The notes beneath the pieces were generated by a model. The model was not told the origin of the DNA, made no database searches, and saw only the letters and a list, made by a program, of their open reading frames with translations. A stretch of 64,000 bases of DNA from Acinetobacter haemolyticus CIP 64.3 = MTCC 9819 (GTDB taxonomy: Bacteria; Pseudomonadota; Gammaproteobacteria; Pseudomonadales; Moraxellaceae). Of this stretch, positions 1 to 9,400 are shown in pieces; within the stretch, counting starts at the first letter, position 1; each line of letters starts with the position of its first letter. The translations under genes were made by a program, and so were the position numbers. The stretch lies in contig NZ_KB849812.1 of the NCBI RefSeq assembly GCF_000369065.1, forward strand, positions 316,804 to 380,803. Reading direction: 5' to 3'.

Positions 1-40
1 ATATCGGTGTGCTGTAATAAATACTGCAAATTGTTTTGAA

Positions 41-1333
41 TCATGCAGATTGCTCCACTGTTTGTGCACTGTCTGCTGTTAATGCTGCAAAACCTTGTTT
101 TAAAATATCGAGACCTTGACGGAATTGCTCAGCAGGAATGGTTAACGGATATAGGAAACGAATAACATTACCGTATTTACCACAAGTGAGAATCAATAAA
201 CCATGTTCCATTGCATAAGTTTGTACTGCTTTTGCTTGCTCCGCTGTTTCTAGCTCGGCAGCGACCATTGAACCCAAAGCACGAATTTGAGTAACAACTT
301 CACCGGAAGCCTGTTGAATTTCTTTTAAAACAGTAACCAACGCTGCACCCAGTTGATTGGCACGCTCACATAAATTTTCTTCTTCGATTGCATCAATCAC
401 CGCATGCGCAGCAGCAACCGCGATTGGGCTACCTGCATACGTGCCCCCTAAACCGCCTGGGTTTGGTGCATCCATCACTTCAGCACGCCCCACTACACCT
501 GAGATAGGGAAACCACCACCCAAGCTTTTCGCCATCGTGATCAAATCTGCTTTGGTTTCATAATGATTCATGGCAAATAATTTGCCTGTACGGGCAAAAC
601 CAGATTGCACTTCATCTGCAACCAATAAAATACCGTGTTTATCACATAGCACACGTAAGCGCTTTAAGAACTCGGCAGGTACAACGTTAAAACCACCTTC
701 ACCTTGTACAGGTTCAAGCACAATTGCCGCGACATCATGTGGGGCAATATCTTCGCTAAAAATATCTTCAACACTTTCAATCGCTGCTGCAACTGAAATA
801 CCTTTTTCTGGCACTGGATAACGCGCATGAAATACACCTGCTGGCATCACACCAAAGTCACGCTTATACGGTGCTGTTTTACCAGTCATTGCCATCGTCA
901 TAAATGAACGACCATGGAAACCATTGCCAAACGTAATGATACCGTGACGACCGGTATATGAACGTGCAATCTTCACCGCATTTTCAACAGCTTCTGCACC
1001 TGTGGTGAAAAATGCCGTTTTCGCTGCACCTGCGATCGGCGCACGTTGATTAATGCGTTCAGCCAAAGCCACATAACTTTCATAAGGTGTCACTTGATAA
1101 GCCGTATGGGTAAATTTAGTCAGTTGCTCTGTGACAGCAGCGATCACTTTTGGATGGCGATGACCTGTATTGAGTACCGCAATACCCCCAGCAAAATCGA
1201 TATATGGTTTACCTTCCTTGTCCCAAATCGTTGCATTTTCAGCTTTTTCTGCATACCACTGACACATCACACCGACACCACGTGGCGTTGCTTGCTGTTT
1301 ACGTATATTCAGTGCAGAATGTTGAGCGTCCAT
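41..1333 (-). CDS. gabT: 4-aminobutyrate aminotransferase
   Basis: Class III PLP-dependent aminotransferase, 430 residues, the usual GabT length. It transfers the amino group of GABA to 2-oxoglutarate, giving succinate semialdehyde and glutamate in the cytosol. The large domain carries the cofactor contacts TTGAEAVENAVKIAR and VADEVQSGF, and the PLP lysine lies in MAKSLGGGFPIS. The ATG at 1333 has a good GAGGG ribosome site 6 bases upstream. It diverges from gabR with a 154-bp shared regulatory region. The partner gabD is not in the window and may lie to the left. The family call is firm; strict GABA specificity is inferred from the gabR and gabP neighbours. Confidence 0.93.
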   Translation of the reverse strand: MDAQHSALNIRKQQATPRGVGVMCQWYAEKAENATIWDKEGKPYIDFAGGIAVLNTGHRHPKVIAAVTEQLTKFTHTAYQVTPYESYVALAERINQRAPIAGAAKTAFFTTGAEAVENAVKIARSYTGRHGIITFGNGFHGRSFMTMAMTGKTAPYKRDFGVMPAGVFHARYPVPEKGISVAAAIESVEDIFSEDIAPHDVAAIVLEPVQGEGGFNVVPAEFLKRLRVLCDKHGILLVADEVQSGFARTGKLFAMNHYETKADLITMAKSLGGGFPISGVVGRAEVMDAPNPGGLGGTYAGSPIAVAAAHAVIDAIEEENLCERANQLGAALVTVLKEIQQASGEVVTQIRALGSMVAAELETAEQAKAVQTYAMEHGLLILTCGKYGNVIRFLYPLTIPAEQFRQGLDILKQGFAALTADSAQTVEQSA

Positions 1334-1454
1334 TTGATTCCCTCATATTTCATCATCAGTTACAGCTTTGGTCTTACATCCTAGGAGTCGATTTTTGGGA
1401 TGCGATACAATGGCTGCCTATAGCTGTAATTTCGCTCGTCTAATGGCAAGTGAC

Positions 1455-1490
1455 GAGAGCCATTTTTAAACTGTAGGAGAGAGCCAATTG
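1455..1490. promoter_or_regulatory. Probable GabR operator between gabT and gabR
   Basis: Two direct copies of GAGAGCCA (1455-1462 and 1479-1486) start 24 bp apart. They lie just upstream of gabR, and the second overlaps its ribosome site and TTG start. A nearly identical 36-bp block lies upstream of gabP at 4667-4702. MocR/GabR-type regulators are known to bind direct repeats, so this is the likely GabR site, controlling gabT and gabR itself. Confidence 0.72.
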
Positions 1491-2990
1491 CGTAGCTTAC
1501 TTGGAGATCATTTACTGCAAAGACTCCAACAAGACACTGAAGGGAAACTACATCAACGTCTTTTCCGTTGTCTGCGTGCTGCAATTATGGATGGTGTGAT
1601 CCAACCGATGACGCGTCTACCTGCGTCACGTGATTTAGCTAGCGAAATTCATGTCTCTCGAAATACCGTATTGAGTGCTTATGAACAGTTGCAAGCGGAA
1701 GGTTATTTAGAAGCACGCACGGGACATGGCACTTGGGTCGCTGAAAAACTGCCTGAAACCTTTTTAAACAGCAGAAATAAAAATAAGAAGGCTGAGATAG
1801 CTCATATTGAAAGCTCTTATGCTTTATCACAGCGTGGCTCAAACTTATTGGGTTATGCGGCAGCTTCACCCCATCAATGGGGAGCGTTTGTGCCGGGCGC
1901 ACCCGATGTGACTGAGTTTCCCCACCATATCTTTAGTCGCATTCAAGCACGTTTGAGTCGTGAACCTGATGTCAATCGACTGATTTATAGCAATGCAGGG
2001 GGATGTATTGAGCTCAGGAGCGCATTGGCAGATTATTTAAAAGTCGCACGCTCTGTGCAATGCGATGCGGATCAGATCATTATCACCGAAGGTATTCACC
2101 AAGCCATTGATTTAGTATCTCGTGCACTCAGCGATATCGGGGATCGTGTTTGGATCGAAGATCCTGCCTATTGGGGCATGCGCAACACGCTCAGGATCAA
2201 CGGTCTGGATATTCAACCGATGCCTGTCGATGCAGAAGGCATTATTCCTGAAAATAACCCAACCCAGCCACCAAAACTGATCTTTGTTACACCCTCACAC
2301 CAATATCCATTGGGTTCCCATCTCAGTTTGGATCGACGTCGACAGTTGATTCAGATTGCACGCCAGCACAACAGTTGGATCGTGGAAGATGATTATGACA
2401 GTGAATTTCGATTCTCTGGGCAACCTTATCCAGCTCTGCAAGGCTTAGAACATAATGCCCCCGTGTTATATATGGGCACCTTTAGTAAAACCATTTATCC
2501 CTCATTGCGGATCGGTTATCTGGTGGTGCCTAAACCACTATTTTCACCCTTACGCATCGTTGCCGCAGAACTCTATCGTGGCGGACATTTATTGGAACAA
2601 AAAGCTTTAGCCGAATTTATTCGTGAAGGTCATTATGAAGCGCATATTCGACGTATGCGCCTATTGTATGGCAAACGTCGGGACTATTTGGTGAGCTTGA
2701 TTCAACGTTATCTAGGTGCTGCGTTTTTACATGAATACGATGAGGCTGCGGGCTTACATCTGGTTTTAAAACTCCCCGATTATTGTGATGATGTCGCGAT
2801 TGCAGCAACTGCGCTGGAACGTGGAGTCAAAGTTCGTCCCCTGTCCCAATACTATATGCAGTCCCATGCTCATGCACAACGCGGTTTGCTCATGGGCTTT
2901 GCCTGTGTTAATGAAAAAGACATGGTGATGGCGTTTGGAGTCTTGCTGCAATGTCTACGTGAAGCAAAAGTGCCGACGCTTTCCGCATAA
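1488..2990 (+). CDS. gabR: MocR-family GABA regulator
   Basis: Regulator of 500 residues: an N-terminal GntR-type winged helix (about 10-80, with ASRDLASEIHVSRNTVLSAYEQL) fused to a fold-type I aminotransferase domain (about 110-490). The PLP-binding lysine motif TFSKTIYPSLRIGY is present. Family members sense GABA plus PLP and activate gabT/gabD while repressing themselves. The start is TTG at 1488, chosen because an AGGAGAG ribosome site sits directly upstream and no in-frame ATG gives a full winged helix. It is divergent from gabT, and the GAGAGCCA operator overlaps its translation start, which suggests autoregulation. PdxR is a related alternative, but the gab context favours GabR. Confidence 0.85.
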   Translation: MRSLLGDHLLQRLQQDTEGKLHQRLFRCLRAAIMDGVIQPMTRLPASRDLASEIHVSRNTVLSAYEQLQAEGYLEARTGHGTWVAEKLPETFLNSRNKNKKAEIAHIESSYALSQRGSNLLGYAAASPHQWGAFVPGAPDVTEFPHHIFSRIQARLSREPDVNRLIYSNAGGCIELRSALADYLKVARSVQCDADQIIITEGIHQAIDLVSRALSDIGDRVWIEDPAYWGMRNTLRINGLDIQPMPVDAEGIIPENNPTQPPKLIFVTPSHQYPLGSHLSLDRRRQLIQIARQHNSWIVEDDYDSEFRFSGQPYPALQGLEHNAPVLYMGTFSKTIYPSLRIGYLVVPKPLFSPLRIVAAELYRGGHLLEQKALAEFIREGHYEAHIRRMRLLYGKRRDYLVSLIQRYLGAAFLHEYDEAAGLHLVLKLPDYCDDVAIAATALERGVKVRPLSQYYMQSHAHAQRGLLMGFACVNEKDMVMAFGVLLQCLREAKVPTLSA

Positions 2991-3002
2991 ATTCAATAAA
3001 AA

Positions 3003-3025
3003 AAGAACCTCAACATGAGGTTCTT
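3003..3025 (-). terminator. Intrinsic terminator between gabR and gabP
   Basis: Perfect 9-bp stem AAGAACCTC/GAGGTTCTT with a 5-base loop between convergent gabR and gabP. On the minus strand it is followed by a run of seven T, so it serves gabP best; on the plus strand it can also stop gabR transcripts. Confidence 0.85.
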
Positions 3026-3047
3026 CAATTCGCTTCAACGTTTCGGA

Positions 3048-4481
3048 TTAAAGCGATGGCTTTTCTTGAATCATTTCACTCTGTGCGTTCTTTCCCCAGT
3101 TGAATTTCTGAACCAGAAAACCTACTGCCACAATGAATAAGGCCAATAATGAAGTATAGGTCACTTCTTTAAAATATGTGCCTTCAATCAACATGGTAAT
3201 GATCGAACCAATGATCGCAAAAATCACCAGATAAGTCAGCCAAGGAAATAGCCACATTTTAAAATCAATTTTAGCCCCTTCAGCTTCAAGTTTTTTACGC
3301 ATCCGTAGCTGTGAAAACGCAATGGTCAAATACACATACAACGCTGCCGTACCCGTTGCCAGCATGAAAATGTCATAGACATTCATACTCTCTGTGGCGG
3401 TCAAAAAAGTTGCGAACAAGGCAAATAAACATGATGCAATTACACCAATGCCCGGACTGCCTTTTTTATTTAAATAACCAAAACTTTTGGGTGCATCACC
3501 GCGTTTAGATAATGAAAATAGCATCCGTGAACAGGTATACAAGGCGGAGTTAAAGCAGCTACACACCGAAGTCAGCACCACGAAACTCACAATATGACGT
3601 GCTTCTGGGACGCCCAAGGCACTCAAAGTTACACTATAGGTTCCCCATGTCGGGTCTTTTAACAACGGGTTGTTATAGGGAATCAAACATACGGTAATCA
3701 ACATCGAACCCACATAGAACAGCATAATTCGCCATACAATCGAGTTGGATGCTTTGCGGATTTCCTTAGATGGATTTTTAGACTCTGCAGCGGCAACGGT
3801 GACGATTTCAGCTCCGATATAGGCAAACATCACCCCAAGTAAAGCGGTAATCACAGAGGAAAAACCATTGGGCATAAAACCTTGTGCAGTGAGATTGCCC
3901 ACACCTGCGGCAGATCCCTCTCCCCAAGGCCAGAGGTGCATAATGGCTAAACTACCGATCACTAAAAAGATCACAATCGCAATGACTTTAATCAATGCAA
4001 ACCAAAATTCAAACTCACCATAATTCTTAACGTTTTGTAAGTTGATCCAAACCAGTGACCCAATCACCAACAGCATATAGCCCCAAATGGGAATAAAGGG
4101 AAACCAGTTGTTCAAGATTTTGCCTGCAACATAGGCCTCCCATCCCATGAGTAATGCCCATGAACACCAATATAACCAACCAATGGTAAATCCCGCCCAG
4201 CGACCAATGGCACGGTCAGCATAAGTTGAAAAGGAGCCACTGTCAGGGTTTTGAACCGCCATTTCCCCTAACATACGCATAATAAATAAAACCAGTAACC
4301 CACCTAGGGCATAAGCCAAAACAGCCGCAGGTCCAGCGGAGTAAATCACATTGCCCGAACCGATAAATAATGATCCACCAATCACGCCTGCAATAGAGAT
4401 CATGGTCAAATGTCGTGATTGCAATCCATGTTTTAAATTTTGGGAGAGATTGGCTTCAGAACCGTGTTGATGTGCTGCCAT
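3048..4481 (-). CDS. gabP: GABA permease (APC family)
   Basis: Inner-membrane amino acid/proton symporter of 477 residues with about 12 hydrophobic segments and the APC signature LTMISIAGVIGGSLFIGSG near the N-terminus (about 27-45). It resembles the GabP branch and would import GABA for GabT. The ATG at 4481 is preceded by AAGGA at good spacing. A leader of about 190 nt separates the start from a GabR-like operator at 4667-4702, tying it to the gabT/gabR regulon. The cytoplasmic N-terminus is rich in His and Asn. Related amino acid permeases cannot be fully excluded, but the gene context supports GABA. Confidence 0.88.
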   Translation of the reverse strand: MAAHQHGSEANLSQNLKHGLQSRHLTMISIAGVIGGSLFIGSGNVIYSAGPAAVLAYALGGLLVLFIMRMLGEMAVQNPDSGSFSTYADRAIGRWAGFTIGWLYWCSWALLMGWEAYVAGKILNNWFPFIPIWGYMLLVIGSLVWINLQNVKNYGEFEFWFALIKVIAIVIFLVIGSLAIMHLWPWGEGSAAGVGNLTAQGFMPNGFSSVITALLGVMFAYIGAEIVTVAAAESKNPSKEIRKASNSIVWRIMLFYVGSMLITVCLIPYNNPLLKDPTWGTYSVTLSALGVPEARHIVSFVVLTSVCSCFNSALYTCSRMLFSLSKRGDAPKSFGYLNKKGSPGIGVIASCLFALFATFLTATESMNVYDIFMLATGTAALYVYLTIAFSQLRMRKKLEAEGAKIDFKMWLFPWLTYLVIFAIIGSIITMLIEGTYFKEVTYTSLLALFIVAVGFLVQKFNWGKNAQSEMIQEKPSL

Positions 4482-4666
4482 ATCATTTTCCTTAACCTAT
4501 TGGGGATATTTGCAACCTGAGAATTGTTCATCTCAATGCCCCATATATCCCTAAAAATGGTGTTGTTCAAACCTGCTCTCCTCAAATAAAAGAAAGGACG
4601 AATGAACAACGCTTCCGTATGCATACTTGCTATGGCTTTAATTTGTCGTTTTGACTCTGAAGAAAC

Positions 4667-4702
4667 GAGAGCCATTTTTAGAATAAAAGAGAGAGCCAAT
4701 TG
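4667..4702 (-). promoter_or_regulatory. Probable GabR operator upstream of gabP
   Basis: GAGAGCCA occurs at 4667-4674 and 4691-4698, again 24 bp apart. Flanking bases are shared with the gabR site: TTTTTA follows the first copy and ATTG follows the second. Keeping the same spacing at two sites over 3 kb apart is strong evidence for a shared regulator. Confidence 0.72.
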
Positions 4703-5027
4703 TAAAAATTATGCACAATTTTGGCGAGTTTTATGATCAACTTGGTCTGAGTCGCGATCAGTGAATGATCTTTTTAGGAGAATTTATATAAGGAATAAAG
4801 TTGTTGTCGTGGCATAACAAAAGCCCCTTTTCAATCGCTGAAAAGGGGCTTTTTGAGAAACTTGTTCAGTGAATCTTACAAGTTAGAACGGTTAACCATA
4901 TAATAAATAAAAAATAAATATTATTTTTAATAAAATTCAATAATTTATATAATAAAAAATCAAACTTTTAATTTAAAAATTTAATTTATATGTTTTTTCT
5001 CTTAAACTCATTTATAAATACAATAAA
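4703..5027. other. Intergenic region with an orphan terminator and the left edge of the island
   Basis: No gene is visible. A 13-bp perfect stem (4820-4832 with 4840-4852, loop 4833-4839) carries GGGGCTTTTT on the plus strand and GGGGCTTTT on the minus strand. It does not follow any gene in the window, so its former partner may have been displaced. From about 4890 the sequence becomes extremely AT-rich, which I take as the start of the foreign island. Confidence 0.6.
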
Positions 5028-5051
5028 AAGAGCTAGTAATAACTAGCTCTT
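5028..5051 (-). terminator. Terminator of the helicase operon
   Basis: Ten-base perfect stem AAGAGCTAGT/ACTAGCTCTT with a 4-base loop. On the minus strand it is followed by TTTTATTG. It lies about 55 bp past the stop of the 462-residue gene and would end the two-gene defence-like operon. Confidence 0.8.
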
Positions 5052-5104
5052 ATTTAAAAAATAAAGATCTGAATAAAGACAAGAATGATGTAACTCTTCA
5101 CCCA

Positions 5105-6493
5105 TTAACCATTTTTCTTAAACATTGGTCCAAAGCTAATTCCATTTTCATCTTTTGGACGCTGCCAAGCATCAAATAAACTAACCAAACTACTGACCAG
5201 AGTACTATCGTAGCTAATTGACCCGATTGGGAATGATGTTAAGTAATCTGCTTCCGAATCCAACACATGTAGAAGTATCACAGCAAATTCGTTTTCAACT
5301 ACAATTAATTCAAAATTACCATCAAGCAAACCTTCTTTAATGCCATAAAAATATTTTTGATGATCTTTTCCAATAATCTTTCGGTAATTTTGTACGGAAA
5401 CACGATCTCGCTCATCTGACATCGGTAAGAAACACTTTAGCTGTATTTCATCATTTTGTTTATTTTTAAGTTGCCCTAAAGCATTGACAAATGTATTGAA
5501 TCTAAGAGATTTACCCCAAAATGCATCATCTGGAGCTAACCAATAAATATTCTTTATAGGACGATTCTTCGCAAGAACATCTTTGATCTTATTCAATATC
5601 AGCTTTGCATTACCTTGGCTATAACAAGGTCCAATAAACAAGTGATTTCCATCATTTGCTTTTTTCTCTATAGGATTTAAGCTATCGAATAATGCGACTG
5701 GTGCCAAAAAACGACCATCTTTAAAATATTGGTGCAAATTTAATTGTTCAAAGCCCTCAAGGTTCTTCACGATATCTCGAATATTATTCCCTTTCTTACT
5801 CTGCCCTAATACTTGATAAGTCTTATCTTTAAGCTCATCGCTCATAATAGAGTCCAAAACCTTTATAGGTTGTGGATCCGCTTGAGCATCTATATAAAGG
5901 TCTAGCGATTTACGTACAGTGCATTCCCGAACCTTCTTTACAGTTCCCATTTTGTAGATGGCTGGTCTACCATCCATTTTTTTTAGGGTGATAATGTCAT
6001 CTTCAATGAGTTGATAAAATTGCTTCTGAAATCTATCTCGAACAATACTTTCACTATTTGCTGCATGTTCACTTGAAGCGATTAGTTTTAAGCCGTACAT
6101 ATTAGTATCAGGATTCTGAGCTATATAATTAAAATTAGTAAGCTCATAAACTAGACCATGTGTATGTTCCAAGATTGAAGCAATCTTAGGTATAGAGTCC
6201 ACAGTTGTAAAGTATTTCATTGATTTGTTCGTTAAATGAAATAACCCATCTTGTTTAAGCTCAATCTCGTTATTTGTAATCAGTTGATCTAAAACTATCC
6301 GTGACTCTCTTTGATTCATCGCCAAAAAGTTTGCAATGTTTTTGACCGACATTGGGCTGATACGCAGTAAACGCATAATCATTGAATCAATAAATTTTGG
6401 CATTTGGCTTGATGTATAACTGAATTTTATTTCAAACTTCTGTGCCGGAATCAAAATATCAACATCATGATATGGGATGCTGTAATTACTCAT
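5105..6493 (-). CDS. Winged-helix / PLD-fold-like partner of the helicase (Mokosh MkoB-like position)
   Basis: Start taken as the ATG at 6493 (462 residues). Its first 8 bases, ATGAGTAA, overlap the end of the helicase gene, so the two are translationally coupled. An N-terminal winged-helix segment (about 35-90, SVKNIANFLAMNQRESRIVL) and a second HTH-like region are followed by a C-terminal alpha/beta region (about 275-445). That region ends in a strand-helix pattern (SFPIGSISYDSTLVSSLVSLFDAW) like the PLD-type fold of TrmB regulators. I see no canonical HxKxxxxD; the nearest is DHQKYFYG. In type I Mokosh the helicase partner is a PLD nuclease, so this may be a divergent or catalytically dead version. 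The function is otherwise unknown to me. Confidence 0.6.
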   Translation of the reverse strand: MSNYSIPYHDVDILIPAQKFEIKFSYTSSQMPKFIDSMIMRLLRISPMSVKNIANFLAMNQRESRIVLDQLITNNEIELKQDGLFHLTNKSMKYFTTVDSIPKIASILEHTHGLVYELTNFNYIAQNPDTNMYGLKLIASSEHAANSESIVRDRFQKQFYQLIEDDIITLKKMDGRPAIYKMGTVKKVRECTVRKSLDLYIDAQADPQPIKVLDSIMSDELKDKTYQVLGQSKKGNNIRDIVKNLEGFEQLNLHQYFKDGRFLAPVALFDSLNPIEKKANDGNHLFIGPCYSQGNAKLILNKIKDVLAKNRPIKNIYWLAPDDAFWGKSLRFNTFVNALGQLKNKQNDEIQLKCFLPMSDERDRVSVQNYRKIIGKDHQKYFYGIKEGLLDGNFELIVVENEFAVILLHVLDSEADYLTSFPIGSISYDSTLVSSLVSLFDAWQRPKDENGISFGPMFKKNG

Positions 6494-9400
6494 GACTGAT
6501 ACCTCGACTTGTCTCTGTTTTGATATTTGCATTTAGTTTGAATTCATTTTTTCCATCAGCAATATATTGGTAACGTGTCCTATCGCTTGAATACCCCTTA
6601 ATATAGTTAAGCACCTCTCCAAGCGGTGATTCTTGATGTTTTGGCATACTCCATAAACGTGAAGCACCAAAAATAACTAAACGATCCATTGCCCTAGATA
6701 ATGCAACATTAATTCGGTTTGGCATGTTCATGAATCCAATTTTGTTATCTGGGCTATTTCGGGTTACAGACAGAATGATGATTCTATTCTCTTTCCCCTG
6801 ATAACTATCAACAGTATCAATTTTTACTAATGACCTAAAATCTTCATTCCAAGCTTTGGAATTGAACTGTTTGCGTAAATAACGCTTTTGTTCACCATAC
6901 ATACATATAATGCCAATCGGAGGCTCATTAGGCTTAGATCGTTCTTTTAACTCTTTTAGTAACTCCTCATCTGTATGAATTTTTTCTAATAAATCAATAA
7001 TTTTACGAGCTTCATGCTTGTTAAAGAAGGTTGTTCCAACACCATCACTAAATTTTTTAGACGTATCGACCCATGTGACAGTAGAGCGTAATTCTTGAAC
7101 CGAACAATGCTGGTATATATTTGGTACGACTCGAACCATTTTCTCTTGGTAAGGCTTACCTAGAGGCTCAATAACACCTGTTACTAATTCCTTTTCATAG
7201 AAACACGCAGAAACCATTTCTCCAATTGCTGGAGCCATACGATATTGAACTAATAATTTACCCTGTACAGCCTTACCATATGGCGAATTAAATAATCGTT
7301 CAAAATCACTTTTTAAGTTCGCTTCAATACGGTTTTTTGTAAATCCTAACTTTCGACCAAGGGCTTTAGCATGTTCAGGTGAATATAATGGAGGTAATTG
7401 TTTATGATCTCCAACTAATAAAATGCGTTTAGCAGATTGCATTGCAATAGCTAATTCTGATGAAATTGACCTCGCAGACTCATCAATAATGACCCAATCG
7501 AATGATTGGTTCGCAATATCAATAGAGTGATGTCCTATACCTACACAGGTACCGCAGATAAATTGTCTAGTTTTAGAAAGGTATGTTTCGTAATTAGCAT
7601 TTGGACTATCAATCAGCTGATCATAATCAAAAGCAATTTGCACTAGGGCTTTAGCGTTATTTGCAGCCTTACCTTGAACCTCAAAAGCCTCATCCAGCAT
7701 CTCCCATATTTGATTTTCTCGATCTAGGATCTGACGACTATTCCATCCTAATAATGAAGTATGCAATTCCTTTGAATAATTTTTAAGTCTTTCGATAAGC
7801 TTCGTTGACAGGTTATTCCATTCAGCTTTGGAGATTAATTGATTAGCTTCTAAGTCTGTTGATACCCACATTCTAGATAAGTGGCCAAACAAATGTACTT
7901 TTAAAAACAAAGCACATGCCAAATAATCTCTGTCAACGCCTATCGACTGACTCAAAGAAAGAACTCGATCCTCCATTTCTGTTAAGAATAGATTGCGATG
8001 TGTCGATATGATAGAATCAGAAAACACATCTTTTAGATTATTCGATACGGCATTCTCTCTGTTACTGAAACGTACAATCTCTAAAGGCGTATTTAGTCGG
8101 TGTGAGTGTTTTCTTATGCGTTCAGCAGCAGTATTAACAGCTTCATGTGATTGACTGACCATCAATACATTATTGACGTTTTGTTTTTCAAAAAGAAAGT
8201 GAACAAATGCTGCAATAAATTCAGTTTTACCTGTTCCTGGAGGACCTTGTAGAATTGAAACAGGCCCGTAGTTTATTAATTTTCGGAAAGCTTCTCGTTG
8301 AAGATTGTTCAGACTGACAATGGCTTCACCTTGCTCATTACATTGATCATATCTCTCGAAGTCCTTATCAGTGACTGTAATATCATAGTGAGTCGGTCTA
8401 ATCTCTGAATTAGGCTCGAAATATTCTACCAAGTTTGGAATATCTGATTGTCTTCTTAGAATTTGCTCTAAAGCATTTTTTCTTTTCAAGAATGAAGATT
8501 TATCAGCTTTTGTTCTTAAATATAGGACTTCGCCAACCTTAATTTTATCGGCGTGTTTAACACCCTTAACTCTTAACTCACCAGCAAGTGAGTTCTGAAT
8601 ATCAATATCACCTACTCGAAACTCTCTATCTTCCCCATTAAAATCAATAGTCTTGTAAATGAGGCTTATAAGTGAATCTTTAGGAAACTTATCTAATACA
8701 TCATTGTCATCTTCATATCTTGCAATATAAATTTTACTATCAACCAAATGTAATGGTTGTGACAAGACGATATACGGTAATGCCTCAGTCTCAGTCTCTA
8801 AAATTGCCTTCCATAGCTTCTTAGTATCAATATTTAGAGCAGCTAGTTTCTGAATATCATTGCTTAAATTGTCATCTCTAGATTTTGATGAATGTTCTAC
8901 TGAGAGTTGATTATCTTGCGTAAGTAATTGTTGACTAGCCATCAAGTCATCAAACGAATCTAAATTGTTACTTACATCAATACTCTCATCTTGATCGTTC
9001 GTTTGCTCTTGAAGGACATCATTAATAGCTGTTGAAAACTCATCAATTTTAAAAAGAAATTCCGCTAGTTCGATATATTCAGGTTTACCGATAGAATGTC
9101 TAATATCAAGAGCCACATTTATTTCAAGCATAGCCTGATCTATAACGTAATGTGGAACAACATCTGACTCACGCACTCCCATTACAAAGCGTATAGTCTT
9201 ACTATTCGGATCTAGAATAAACTGTATTGAGCCCCCAATACCTTGCATCTTAACAATAATATCATTTGCGTTACGTCCCTTTTCTAATGCTACATAGATA
9301 CGTTTATTGTCTGCAAAAATTTTAAGCTCTGTAAACTTATCAGGCACAGGAATGCGAAGTGTCAGAGTATCGCCATAGATTTGTTCAGTTTCAATACTTT

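Noticed and set aside
4433..4699. 88-residue gene upstream of gabP
   Set aside because: It overlaps the gabP start and the operator in another frame, has no ribosome site, and shows no recognisable domain.
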